Counted from the stretch's first letter, positions 6,549 to 13,641 are shown. The stretch: 13,641 nt of DNA from Lachnospiraceae bacterium UBA7188 (GCA_002490995.1 DKVC01000018.1:1-13641); one strand, 5' to 3'. Numbers and translations: made by a program. The notes: generated by a model not told the origin, from the sequence alone.

Positions 6549-7109
6549 TTGAGAGATACGGAGATACTGGATTTATACTGGGCAAGGGAGGAGCGGGCGA
6601 TTTCGGAGACACAGCTGTCATACGGGAGCTACTGCTACAGCATAGCCTGGCACATTTTATATGACAGGGAGGACTCGGACGAATGTGTGAACGACACATG
6701 GCTGCGGGCGTGGAATGCCATACCCCCGAAGCGCCCCAACCGGCTGGCTATATTTCTGGGAACAATCACACGCAATTTATCTCTGGACAGATGGAAGGAA
6801 AAGCATACCATGAAAAGGGGAAACGGTGAAATGATGCTGGCGTTGGACGAACTGGCGGAATGCGTGCCTGATATGCGCAGTACGGAGGAAGAAGTGGAGG
6901 CGGCAGAACTGGAGCGGATGCTGAATGATTTCCTACACACACTGCCGGAGCGGGAGTGCAATGTCTTTCTGAGGAGATACTGGTATGTGGAGGAATACGG
7001 CGAGATTGCAAAGCGCTACGGCATGAAGCTGAATACGGTGAAGACCTCTTTGTTCCGCACCAGGGGGAAGCTTCGAGAGTATCTGGAAAAGGAGGGCGTG
7101 AAATTATGA
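6549..7109 (+). CDS. ECF RNA polymerase sigma factor
   Basis: The 186-residue protein has the two conserved ECF regions. Sigma-2 spans about 22-90, with EDSDECVNDTWLRAWNAIPP and the FLGTITRNLSLDRWK segment that contacts core enzyme and the -10. Sigma-4 spans about 120-180, with TLPERECNVFLRRYW and the helix-turn-helix YGEIAKRYGMKLNTVKTSLF that reads the -35. The start is taken as TTG at 6549 because GGGAGG (6536-6541) lies seven bases before it and the protein then begins RDTEILDLYWAREE, as in similar Clostridia sigma factors. The frame stays open to an ATG at 6456 (217 residues) with no good ribosome site; that extension is a basic Arg/Lys/Asn-rich stretch. The stop overlaps the next start (ATGA), so the sigma factor and its likely membrane regulator are translationally coupled. 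An ECF promoter upstream points to autoregulation. Confidence 0.92.
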   Translation: MRDTEILDLYWAREERAISETQLSYGSYCYSIAWHILYDREDSDECVNDTWLRAWNAIPPKRPNRLAIFLGTITRNLSLDRWKEKHTMKRGNGEMMLALDELAECVPDMRSTEEEVEAAELERMLNDFLHTLPERECNVFLRRYWYVEEYGEIAKRYGMKLNTVKTSLFRTRGKLREYLEKEGVKL

Positions 7110-8320
7110 GTCATCATGAATATGAGGAATCCGAAAAAGAGATGTCCTTCTATGGGGAGAGCAGGCAGGGACAGGCACTGCGGATTATGGAAGCCTTATC
7201 CGGTGTGGACGAAGAACTGCTGGAACGCTCTGAGGGAAAAAGCGCACAGAAGATTTCTGCTTATAGAAAGCACGGAAGCGGGGAAAACAGTACAGTTGGA
7301 GCAGGCAGAAACCGTTATAAGCTTCTGTGGCGGTATGCCAGGCCCTGTGCGGCTGTCCTGTGTCTGGCTGTGGTGGGTGTGCTTGGCTGGAGCGGCTATC
7401 AATTGACCCAAAAGGTCGATAATGGAGCCTCCGGCGGAAACGCGAATGACATGGCCATGGGACTGGAATCCGTTGAACTACGGGATGAAGAAGGTGCCGC
7501 TCCCGAAGCTGTTCCCGAAGAGGCAGGGGTAGCACAGGCCGCGGAAGATACGGCGGCCCAGAAAATAGATGACCTGATGGGTCAGGAAAACAGCGGTAAT
7601 TCTGACACGGGTGCCGACACAAGCGGCGTAGGTGTCGCCGAAGGATATGTCGGCTCCGAAGAGACGGACGGAGCTGTCGGCACATCACAGCGCGAAAGCG
7701 GTGAAACGGAAGCAAAGAGTGGTGAAATCGCACCGGGTATGGGAAAAGAGCAGGAAAGCGCTTCAAAAGATACGGCAGCAGAGGAAAGCGTCATGATTGA
7801 CAGTGACGGATGCCCGGCCGTGAACCAGAAAAAACTCACTGAAGCGGAAGCCAGAAATCAGGAGGTACTGGGGGCTTACATTCCGGAGAGGGCGCCAAAG
7901 GGCTATGTTTTTGAGAGCGCTTTCTGTAATCTGGATCAGGAGGAGACAAACCTGACAGTTACTTGGAGCAGAGGGATGGACAGTATTATGTGGACTGTAG
8001 CGGAAGCGGAAGCGGCTCCCGAAACCGTGGACATAGATGTGCCGGAAACTTATGACGAGCGCCTTTATGAGATACCGTATGCGGAAACCGTGCCGCAGGA
8101 ATATCGGCAGAGTGTGGACAATCCTGTATTTGCTCTGGAGGATTTTACGCTGGAAGCCGTCAGGAGCCGCATGATCGTCTATGACGACAGAGGGGATACT
8201 GATACGCCGAGGGGACGATTTGCCGTACTGTATCCCGGTAATATTGTGGTAAAATTCAACGGAAGGGGGACTGCGGAGGAAATCTGGGAGATGTTTCGTT
8301 CCATAAAGGGAGCGGATTAA
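7106..8320 (+). CDS. Probable membrane anti-sigma factor / sensor, single-pass
   Basis: The 404-residue product is encoded in ATGA overlap with the ECF gene, with AAGGAGGG at 7089-7096 as ribosome site. A cytoplasmic polar part (1-76) precedes one transmembrane helix (about 78-98, PCAAVLCLAVVGVLGW). A long Glu/Ser/Gly/Ala-rich, low-complexity linker runs to about 240. The C-terminal domain (about 240-404) begins LTEAEARNQEVLGAYIPERA and is rich in Trp, Tyr and acidic residues, ending GRGTAEEIWEMFRSI. Topology places this domain outside the cell. The layout resembles Clostridia sigma-partner proteins with a DUF4367-like outer domain, but I recognise this only by general shape. The role as anti-sigma is inferred from coupling to the sigma gene and the membrane topology; no ZAS Cys/His motif is seen in the N-terminal part. 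Confidence 0.75.
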   Translation: MSHHEYEESEKEMSFYGESRQGQALRIMEALSGVDEELLERSEGKSAQKISAYRKHGSGENSTVGAGRNRYKLLWRYARPCAAVLCLAVVGVLGWSGYQLTQKVDNGASGGNANDMAMGLESVELRDEEGAAPEAVPEEAGVAQAAEDTAAQKIDDLMGQENSGNSDTGADTSGVGVAEGYVGSEETDGAVGTSQRESGETEAKSGEIAPGMGKEQESASKDTAAEESVMIDSDGCPAVNQKKLTEAEARNQEVLGAYIPERAPKGYVFESAFCNLDQEETNLTVTWSRGMDSIMWTVAEAEAAPETVDIDVPETYDERLYEIPYAETVPQEYRQSVDNPVFALEDFTLEAVRSRMIVYDDRGDTDTPRGRFAVLYPGNIVVKFNGRGTAEEIWEMFRSIKGAD

Positions 8321-8335
8321 TTCACCATGAAAGCT

Positions 8336-8365
8336 CCTGTTTCTTAAATTACCTGTTTCTTAAAT
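8336..8365. repeat. Tandem duplication, 14-nt unit, period 16
   Basis: CCTGTTTCTTAAAT occurs at 8336-8349 and again at 8352-8365 with a two-base spacer. It lies between the anti-sigma gene and the promoter of the acyltransferase gene. It may be a simple slippage duplication or a paired binding site. Confidence 0.8.
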
Positions 8366-8378
8366 CTTTATGTAGAAC

Positions 8379-8407
8379 TTGCACTGCCTCTCTCAGACAG
8401 ATATAAT
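8379..8407 (+). promoter_or_regulatory. Candidate vegetative promoter for the acyltransferase gene
   Basis: A perfect -10 TATAAT (8402-8407) is preceded, with a 17-base spacer, by TTGCAC (8379-8384), a weak -35. It would start transcription about 60 bases before the gene, so the 19-nt leader repeat lies in the transcript. Confidence 0.6.
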
Positions 8408-8445
8408 AAATAGAAAAGCTTCGCGCCGGGGCACTTAAGCGGGAT

Positions 8446-8464
8446 ATGCGGAACTGGAATAGGA
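8446..8464 (+). repeat. 19-nt leader repeat, copy 2 (before the acyltransferase gene)
   Basis: The sequence is identical to 2107-2125. Its final AGGA, extended here to AGGAGA, is the ribosome site six bases before the ATG at 8473. A similar block lies upstream in both leaders: CACTTAAGCGG at 8432-8442 here and CACTAAGCGG at 2057-2066 before fabH. Here the repeat ATG happens to be in frame with the gene. Confidence 0.8.
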
Positions 8465-8472
8465 GAGCGCGA

Positions 8473-9621
8473 ATGAAAGAGCGGGCAGTGTTTCTGGATA
8501 AATTGAGAGTGGCGGCAACCTGTGCAGTGGTTCTGCTGCACACGGTTACCGGCGTCATGGATCATACGGATATGGAGGCCTACCCTCTGGAGAAGACAGT
8601 TTTCCTGGTACTTTTGGACCTGATCTGCTGGTGCGTTCCTGTCTTCCTGCTGATATCAGGCTATCTGTTCCTGAATCCGGACAGGAAGATAACCATGGGA
8701 AAAATGCTGGGCAGGTACTGCAGGAGGATAGCGCTGGCATTGCTTGTATTCGGCGTGCCTTATGCCTGTCTGGAGCAGATTGCCACGGAACGGTGTTTTC
8801 GATGGCGTATGATCGGAAACTCGTTTTTGATGGTAGTGCGGGGGGAAAGCTGGTCGCATTTATGGTATCTGTACCTTATCCTGTTTTTATATCTGCTGAC
8901 CCCGGGACTGAAAAAGCTGCTGGAGGTGCTTCCACGGCCAATTCTGTACATCCTGTTGACGGCATTGTTCATTGGAAGCAGCGTCCTGCCCTATCTGGTG
9001 AAGCTGCTGGATTTGAAGGCGGTTTGGGTGCTGCCGGATTGGGTGATTTACCTGTTTTACTATATAAGTGGTTTCCTGTTCTGGGATGGCTTCCGGAGTA
9101 CTGGCAGTCAGGAAGGGAAAAGTGTAGAAGAAATACCTGTAGCCTGCGACCAGTTTAAGGGGATTAAGCCGGAAAACAGCATTCAGGAGAAAACCGAGAC
9201 GAATAAAAAGGGAAGGAAGAGAAAAGCCTGGTCCGGCGGCTACCTTGCTGCGGCACTGGCATTCGCCATGGTATGCAGCAGGTTGTCCGGAAGCTATACC
9301 CTGCAGATGGCATATAATTATCCCTTTACGGCAGTGCTTTCCCTGCTGCTCTTTCAGTGGGGAAGTTCCATGCATGGAAAGGATTCCTCAAAGCACAGAA
9401 AAATGGAAAATTTCTGGAAACAGGCTGCGCTCCTAAGCTTTACGGTATATCTTGTGCATCCGGTATTTTTAAATACAGCCTATAAATTTTTCCATGTGAC
9501 GCCTCTGTCGTTTCCGATAGGTATCTCCCTTCCTGTATTTTTCGGGATTGTGTTATTGCTGTCAGTTGTTGTGGCGTGGGTATTATACAGGATTCCTTTC
9601 TTGAGAAAATATGTTCTGTGA
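8473..9621 (+). CDS. Acyltransferase family 3 integral membrane protein
   Basis: The 382-residue, strongly hydrophobic protein has about ten membrane helices and the acyltransferase-3 pattern, in which an acyl (often acetyl) group is moved onto an exported sugar, lipid or cell-wall substrate. The N-terminal R-x3-D-x2-R...H signature is present as RAVFLDKLRVAATCAVVLLH, with the probable catalytic His23. SWSHLWYLYLILFLYLLTP near 126-144 is another family block. A polar, lysine-rich stretch of roughly 45 residues (after ISGFLFWDG, about 195-245) interrupts the helices and is probably cytoplasmic. The substrate cannot be told from sequence. The start at 8473 follows AGGAGA; an ATG at 8446 in the leader repeat would add nine residues (MRNWNRRAR) with no ribosome site. 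The gene has its own promoter and converges with the downstream methyltransferase gene. Confidence 0.88.
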   Translation: MKERAVFLDKLRVAATCAVVLLHTVTGVMDHTDMEAYPLEKTVFLVLLDLICWCVPVFLLISGYLFLNPDRKITMGKMLGRYCRRIALALLVFGVPYACLEQIATERCFRWRMIGNSFLMVVRGESWSHLWYLYLILFLYLLTPGLKKLLEVLPRPILYILLTALFIGSSVLPYLVKLLDLKAVWVLPDWVIYLFYYISGFLFWDGFRSTGSQEGKSVEEIPVACDQFKGIKPENSIQEKTETNKKGRKRKAWSGGYLAAALAFAMVCSRLSGSYTLQMAYNYPFTAVLSLLLFQWGSSMHGKDSSKHRKMENFWKQAALLSFTVYLVHPVFLNTAYKFFHVTPLSFPIGISLPVFFGIVLLLSVVVAWVLYRIPFLRKYVL

Positions 9622-9669
9622 GAGGAACTCCCCCTGTCCTATAAATCGCTTAAACAGAATGAGACACCC

Positions 9670-10614
9670 CTATCGCTGCCACCGCCCGGAAGCGCCGCAG
9701 GGAAGAACCAGTCCGCTTTCTTCCACCGGCAGTCCAATCTCATCTGCCGCCACATGGCCGCCGAAGCGCTTTACAATCGCCTGATTCATCATATAGGAAA
9801 GCACGGCAGGCTGTAATCCCGTGGTATAGGAATTGATCAGGAAAAACAGCGCATCCTTGGACAGCAGCTGCGTAACCAGCTCGATAAATGCCCAGATATT
9901 TTCTTCCATCTTCCAGATTTCGCCTTTGGGACCTCTGCCGTAGGAAGGCGGATCCATGATGATGCCGTCATATTGATTTCCGCGCCGGATTTCCCGCTCC
10001 GCGAATTTTACACAGTCATCTACCAGCCAGCGGATGGGGGCATTCCCCAGGCCGGACGCGGCGGCATTCTCCTTTGCCCAGCCTACCATGCCCCTGGAGG
10101 CATCCACATGAACCACGCCTGCACCGGCGGCAGCGGCAGCCAGAGTAGCGCCTCCCGTATAGGCGAACAGATTCAGCACCCTTACAGGCCTGTCCTTCGG
10201 ACGTTTCGCTTTACAGATGATATCGGAAAACCATTCCCAGTTCACTGCCTGTTCCGGGAAAAGCCCTGTATGCTTGAAACTGAAAGGCTTCAGACGAAAA
10301 GTAAGGGAACGGCCCGTATCAAGTCCATCCGTTTCGGCATGGGATGCCGCTGTTTCGGATTCCGGTAATGCCCCTTTTAACAGGTAGGAAATGCTCCATT
10401 CATCCGGCAGATTGAAAAATTCCCATTCGCCGCCGCCCTTTGCGCTTCTGTGGTAATGGCCGTTCTTCTTTTTCCAGCCGCTGTGGTCATGGGGGGTGTT
10501 CCAGATGACCTGGGGATCCGGGCGAACCAGGATATAATCCCCCCAACGCTCCAGCTTCTCCCCGCCGGAAGCGTCCAGTACCTGATATTCTTTCCAGTTA
10601 TCTGCTATCCACAT
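9670..10614 (-). CDS. Class I SAM-dependent methyltransferase, RlmI-like
   Basis: The 314-residue cytoplasmic enzyme resembles the RlmI/RlmK group that methylates 23S rRNA. FKHTGLFPEQ (113-122) is the typical lead-in, VLNLFAYTGGATLAAA (146-161) is SAM-binding motif I, VVHVDAS (167-173) holds the ribose-binding acid, and MDPPSYGRGPKGEIW (220-234) is the motif IV active-site loop. The N-terminal part (1-105) carries no PUA domain like that of E. coli RlmI, so the exact target nucleotide is uncertain. The start has AGGAGA (10622-10627) seven bases upstream on the minus strand. The 5' leader of the gene directly abuts the repeat element at 10633-10828. It converges with the acyltransferase gene with 48 bases between stops and no visible terminator. 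Confidence 0.85.
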   Translation of the reverse strand: MWIADNWKEYQVLDASGGEKLERWGDYILVRPDPQVIWNTPHDHSGWKKKNGHYHRSAKGGGEWEFFNLPDEWSISYLLKGALPESETAASHAETDGLDTGRSLTFRLKPFSFKHTGLFPEQAVNWEWFSDIICKAKRPKDRPVRVLNLFAYTGGATLAAAAAGAGVVHVDASRGMVGWAKENAAASGLGNAPIRWLVDDCVKFAEREIRRGNQYDGIIMDPPSYGRGPKGEIWKMEENIWAFIELVTQLLSKDALFFLINSYTTGLQPAVLSYMMNQAIVKRFGGHVAADEIGLPVEESGLVLPCGASGRWQR

Positions 10615-10632
10615 ATCTTTTTCTCCTAATTA

Positions 10633-10677
10633 AGTCGCTGCGCGACAGCACTAAAGGATAAAGTCCCTTCAGCGCAC
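10633..10677. repeat. 45-nt direct repeat, copy 1
   Basis: This block is repeated at 10750-10794 with two mismatches. It opens with a mini-hairpin GTCGC-TGC-GCGAC (10634-10646) and continues GCACTAAAGGATAAAGTC. Its last 21 bases double as the left arm of the long hairpin described at 10657-10748. Confidence 0.9.
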
Positions 10678-10748
10678 TTTTACGAGAGAAACTTTCATTC
10701 GAAAGAGCCCTCATGAAAGTTCCTCTCATGCGCCTTCGTGACTTTATC
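10657..10748. repeat. Long imperfect inverted repeat (hairpin) between the direct repeats
   Basis: Four nested pairings line up: GATAAAGTC (10657-10665) with GACTTTATC (10740-10748), GCGCA (10672-10676) with TGCGC (10729-10733), GAGAG (10684-10688) with CTCTC (10723-10727), and AACTTTCAT (10690-10698) with ATGAAAGTT (10713-10721). The loop is 14 bases. CTTTC/GAAAG at 10692-10705 could form a competing small hairpin. No T-run follows on either strand. Confidence 0.85.
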
Positions 10749-10749
10749 T

Positions 10750-10794
10750 AGTCGCTGCGCGACAGCACTAAAGGATAAAGTCTCTTCGGCGCAC
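10750..10794. repeat. 45-nt direct repeat, copy 2
   Basis: It differs from copy 1 at two of 45 positions and lies 117 bases to its right. It includes the same GTCGC-TGC-GCGAC mini-hairpin (10751-10763). Confidence 0.9.
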
Positions 10795-10799
10795 CATTG

Positions 10800-10828
10800 G
10801 CACTAAGGAATAAAGTTCTCTCGACGCG
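10800..10828. repeat. Degenerate third copy of the repeat core
   Basis: GCACTAAGGAATAAAGT followed by a CTCTCGACGCG tail aligns with the 3' two thirds of the 45-nt repeat at about 21 of 29 positions. The mini-hairpin is missing. It ends 13 bases before the stop codon of the membrane-protein gene. Confidence 0.65.
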
Positions 10829-10841
10829 TTTTATTGGGTAA

Positions 10842-11396
10842 TTACAGAGCTTCGGAACTCCTGTACAGGAACGTAATGTACAGAATGCCAGCAATCAGGG
10901 AAGCGACGGGAACGATTATGTCTGCCGGGCCGGTAAGGATATTCAGCAGCGGAATGTGGGAGAGAACGGATACAATGACTTCCACTGCGTAGCATACCAG
11001 GTTAATCTTCCAGACCAGATCTCCTTTGGAAGCAATGTCGTCATAGGAACGCATACGGAGCACTTCCGCAACCGAGGAGCATACGAAATAAGTAGCCAGG
11101 AAGCCCATTACGGAATATGCAACGGAAACAAGGGTTCCGATGAAGCCGCTTCCTGCAAAGTTGGAGATAACGCTCAATACAAGCTGCGCTATGGTGAACT
11201 GAAAGGCCTTCTGGCAGCCAGCGATATCCTTGCCTGCCTGATTAAGTCCGATCAGACTGATAATCAGAAAGACAAGCACGCCGACCATAGCAATCAGGTT
11301 GATCAGCGGAATAACGAGGAGCACGCCGCATATAACGGAACCGATCTGAGCGATGAACATTTTTTTCAGGCCAGGGCCTGCATTTGTGTACTGCAT
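10842..11396 (-). CDS. Small integral membrane protein, function unknown
   Basis: The 184-residue protein has about six hydrophobic segments (13-30, 32-51, 66-81, 83-107, 130-152, 158-178) and short polar loops; the charged loop at 111-130 is probably cytoplasmic. I do not recognise a family, and no catalytic or ligand-binding motif stands out. The start is well supported: AAGGAGG at 11406-11412 (minus strand) is nine bases upstream. It is transcribed toward the methyltransferase gene, with the repeat element between them, and is divergent from the lipoprotein gene. No promoter on the minus strand was convincing. Confidence 0.8.
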   Translation of the reverse strand: MQYTNAGPGLKKMFIAQIGSVICGVLLVIPLINLIAMVGVLVFLIISLIGLNQAGKDIAGCQKAFQFTIAQLVLSVISNFAGSGFIGTLVSVAYSVMGFLATYFVCSSVAEVLRMRSYDDIASKGDLVWKINLVCYAVEVIVSVLSHIPLLNILTGPADIIVPVASLIAGILYITFLYRSSEAL

Positions 11397-11792
11397 ATGG
11401 AATATCCTCCTTCTTAATATAAGGAAATGTCCGCAGACAATTCCTCAGAATAATACGCAAGATCGCCGGAATTAGTACTCGCGCTCAGATACATCTGCCA
11501 CCGTAAATATATAACGAGTGAACACTTGGAAATTATCAATGCACTCACGAGTATAATTATCTGTCTGAAATGAACATATATGGCTGGCGGTCTTTCGTTG
11601 TTGTATTAATTAATGATAAAACACTTTCACAGTAAAGTCAATGTATGTAACTACAGAACAAATGAATTTTAATGCGGGGGTTTATTATTTACACCTCATG
11701 AATTTTACGTTAAAATAGAGATACATAGGTAGCCTCAAACTTAGAAATACGCCAAAAAATAGAATGAAAAGTGATAGAAGGGGAATGTGCAG
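11397..11792. other. Divergent intergenic region, AT-rich
   Basis: No gene is visible in these 396 bases. The left end holds the ribosome site of the membrane-protein gene (11406-11412). The right end holds a promoter (11688-11716) and the ribosome site GAAGGGG (11777-11783) for the lipoprotein gene. In between are a loose GAGTG...CACTC dyad and AT-rich stretches such as TATTAATTAATG. A leader block ACGCC...TGAAAAGTGA (11749-11774) resembles part of the fabH leader. Confidence 0.6.
11688..11716 (+). promoter_or_regulatory. Candidate vegetative promoter for the lipoprotein gene
   Basis: TTTACA (11688-11693) and TAAAAT (11711-11716) each differ from consensus at one position and are 17 bases apart. 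The predicted transcript starts about 70 bases before the ATG at 11793. Confidence 0.7.
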
Positions 11793-13484
11793 ATGAAAAT
11801 GTGGAAACATATGCTGCTCCTTGCCATGCTGACAATGCTGACAGCATGCAGTGCCGATTATGAACATGAGGAATCCTCAGAACAGTCTGGAATAGAAATG
11901 CCCGAAAGCGAGGAGATGGCAGAAGAATCGGGTTTGGGAGCAGAAGCGCCGGAAAAGGAGACTGGAATAGAAGAATCCGGCCCGGGAACAGAAGAAAGCA
12001 AAGAAAACACGACATTTCCGGAACGTATTTATGAAGCTGATATTATTTATTACAATGAAGCATCAGACGGAGTGCATCTTCGGAAAGATGTGGAAAAGAC
12101 CCGGACAGATTATGCTGTTTATTATTTTGAAATCCCCATCAGTGCACAGGAGCGGAACGCCTGCATTGCGGCAACGGACAGGATGCTCTCCTGCGTGGAT
12201 GCAAGGCTGCCGGACATCGAGGTAGTGGTATTGCAGCAGAAATCCTATGACGGTATCTCCATATCAGGCAACCGTCTGTACCTTTCACCACAGTCCTGGG
12301 ATTCTGTGGACTATCTGGCAAAGGTGCTGCTTGCAGGATACGGAGAGTGGGCAAATTACGGGATTGCCTGCGGATATGCGGATTATCTGTGTAAAAAGGC
12401 GGGTGCGGACAGTGCAGAATCGGAGCCGGACGCGCGGAAAGCCGGCAGTTTTAAGCCTGTGAGTGTACCGGAACTGTATGACATGACTTTACTGTGTTTC
12501 GATGAAAAGTTTGCTTCGACGGAGGACGTGGAAGCGGCAAAGGCAAATGCATATCTGTTTGTGGAGGATTATTTGTCGTCCCATTCGGAGGATGAGCTTT
12601 TGGAACTGCTGGCTGCGTCTGGAACTGTGGAGGGTGTGGGTCAGGCAGGAGAAGCGCTGGAAAAATTTTATGCAGAAAACGGTGTTGACTGCAGTCTGAC
12701 GGAAATCCGCTATCAGCCTGGCGGGGCATTGGCGGAATATGCAGCGGCCTGCGAGTATGCATGCTTCTACGTTTATAAGGACTGGCAGGACAGGTATTGG
12801 GATGAGACTCCAGGGGTGTCAGAGAACTTCCTGCATGAGGACTATGGGGCAGTCAGGGCGTTTTTTGAGTGTAATGCCTGGCAGATGCAGCAGTATCAGG
12901 AATTATTTGGTTTCGACAGTTACAGCAATGACTTTTCTGTACTATTGAAAAATTATCCTTCGTCATCAGCGCCTTCCTTTTGTTCGGCATCGAAGCGCAT
13001 CATAGGTTTGGAAAATGTAAGTTCACTGATGCATGAATATATTCATTCCCTGATGGTCGGATGTAATTTGGACAGCCCCTGGAAAGTAGAAGGTTTTGCC
13101 TCATACTTCAGCATGAAATATAATTTCTATCTATATGATTTGTTAAATAGCCGATGGAATCATGCTGCTGATTCAACAAAATATATTCAGGAATATATCG
13201 ATACGGTCGGAAGACCCATAGATGTGCGGACAGATTTTCGCGAATTGGATGACATTCTGGCGCATTTGGATAATGAGCCGGATCCAAATACATCCTATCA
13301 GTCAGGTTCTTCTTTTATCGGCTATCTGATAGAACAATATGGGGAACAGGCTGTCATCACTTATGTCTGCTCCGATGATGAATACAATGCGGAATGGGAT
13401 AAGTCTTATGAGGAACTGGTGAGGGACTGGAGAAACTATATCAGGAAGAATTACTCACAGTACAGTACTGTACAGATGAGGTAG
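11793..13484 (+). CDS. Lipoprotein with gluzincin-type metallopeptidase domain
   Basis: The 563-residue product has a lipoprotein signal peptide: a short basic start (MKMWKHM), a hydrophobic core and lipobox LTAC with Cys19 as lipidation site, so it is anchored outside the membrane. A Glu/Ser-rich linker (about 20-75) follows. The catalytic region contains HEYIH (His414, Glu415, His418), and Glu433 in WKVEGFASYFS is the likely third zinc ligand; this HExxH...EGxAxY spacing is typical of gluzincins (MA clan). The C-terminal GYLIEQYGEQAVITYV and the closing SYEELVRDWRNYI also match this group. Roughly 330 residues before the zinc site look like a large accessory domain I do not recognise. The start is ATG 11793, nine bases after GAAGGGG; the GTG at 11787 is too close. 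The substrate is unknown. No terminator was found after the stop. Confidence 0.85.
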   Translation: MKMWKHMLLLAMLTMLTACSADYEHEESSEQSGIEMPESEEMAEESGLGAEAPEKETGIEESGPGTEESKENTTFPERIYEADIIYYNEASDGVHLRKDVEKTRTDYAVYYFEIPISAQERNACIAATDRMLSCVDARLPDIEVVVLQQKSYDGISISGNRLYLSPQSWDSVDYLAKVLLAGYGEWANYGIACGYADYLCKKAGADSAESEPDARKAGSFKPVSVPELYDMTLLCFDEKFASTEDVEAAKANAYLFVEDYLSSHSEDELLELLAASGTVEGVGQAGEALEKFYAENGVDCSLTEIRYQPGGALAEYAAACEYACFYVYKDWQDRYWDETPGVSENFLHEDYGAVRAFFECNAWQMQQYQELFGFDSYSNDFSVLLKNYPSSSAPSFCSASKRIIGLENVSSLMHEYIHSLMVGCNLDSPWKVEGFASYFSMKYNFYLYDLLNSRWNHAADSTKYIQEYIDTVGRPIDVRTDFRELDDILAHLDNEPDPNTSYQSGSSFIGYLIEQYGEQAVITYVCSDDEYNAEWDKSYEELVRDWRNYIRKNYSQYSTVQMR

Positions 13485-13580
13485 AGCCTTCGGAGGTTCC
13501 ATTCCCGCATTCCAGAGGACTTACACTAATATATCGAAATAAATTGTATTAAAAAAAATACAAAAAAATAAAAAAATATC

Positions 13581-13609
13581 TTGCAAAGTCAGGAATTCCC
13601 ATGTATACT
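13581..13609 (+). promoter_or_regulatory. Candidate promoter pointing out of the window
   Basis: TTGCAA (13581-13586) and TATACT (13604-13609) are separated by 17 bases, after a very A-rich stretch (13541-13577) that may act as an UP element. The gene it serves lies beyond the right edge. Confidence 0.6.
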
Positions 13610-13641
13610 AACAATTGCTGTGGCATGATAGCTGTGAAGCG

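Noticed and set aside
10956..11417. Plus-strand open frame opposite the six-helix membrane protein
   Set aside because: The minus-strand frame has clear helices and an AAGGAGG-supported start, while the plus-strand product is polar, patternless and has no good start site.
11581..11593. TGGCTGGCGGTCT shared with the arm of the inverted repeat at 5511-5523
   Set aside because: A 13-base match is expected by chance in a window of this size, flanks do not match, and no inverted partner lies nearby.
13544..13563. TTGTATT-A6-AATACAA hairpin as a terminator for the lipoprotein gene
   Set aside because: The stem is almost all A-T and on the + strand it is followed by A residues, not T residues. It could only work for transcription from the right.
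1..13641. CRISPR array, tRNA, transposase, integrase or phage genes
   Set aside because: None was seen on either strand. The only repeats are the short leader and intergenic elements listed, without spacer periodicity.

Overview
The window looks like chromosomal DNA of a Gram-positive Clostridia member, most likely Lachnospiraceae. This rests on the moderate GC, AGGAGG-type ribosome binding sites, the fused AccD-AccA carboxyltransferase, a FabT-like MarR regulator beside FabH, and a sigma factor of the YWARxE...YGxYC type with a coupled membrane partner. The family assignment is an inference from style; no marker gene is present.

Layout. (1) 1-3734, lipid synthesis, + strand: accDA fusion (acetyl-CoA to malonyl-CoA), fabH (first condensation of type II fatty acid synthesis) and a MarR/FabT-like repressor with its own candidate promoter and dyad. 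(2) 3850-5421: a PLD-type cardiolipin synthase, which extends the membrane-lipid theme. (3) 5466-6360: a 15-bp inverted repeat, then an AT-richer two-gene nucleotidyltransferase/HEPN module, closed by a clear intrinsic terminator. (4) 6369-8320: a textbook ECF promoter (TGAAAC-N16-CGTC), then an ECF sigma factor overlapping by ATGA a single-pass membrane protein that is probably its anti-sigma/sensor. (5) 8336-9621: a promoter and an acyltransferase-3 membrane protein. (6) 9670-11396, - strand: an RlmI-like rRNA methyltransferase and a small six-helix membrane protein, separated by a compact repeat element (10633-10828) made of 45-nt direct repeats, mini-hairpins and a long imperfect hairpin. 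(7) 11688-13484: a promoter and a lipoprotein with a gluzincin (HExxH...E) metallopeptidase domain. (8) The right edge carries a promoter pointing out of the window.

Working together: accDA, fabH and the MarR protein form one functional unit for membrane fatty acid supply and its control. Cardiolipin synthase uses the phospholipid product. The ECF pair, acyltransferase and lipoprotein suggest an envelope-maintenance neighbourhood, but no shared regulation is visible.

I did not find a large new multi-gene system. The signals least explained by standard annotation are non-coding: a 19-nt leader repeat placed identically before fabH and the acyltransferase gene, the structured repeat element at 10633-10828, and smaller leader similarities. 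No tRNA, rRNA, CRISPR array, transposase or attachment site was seen.
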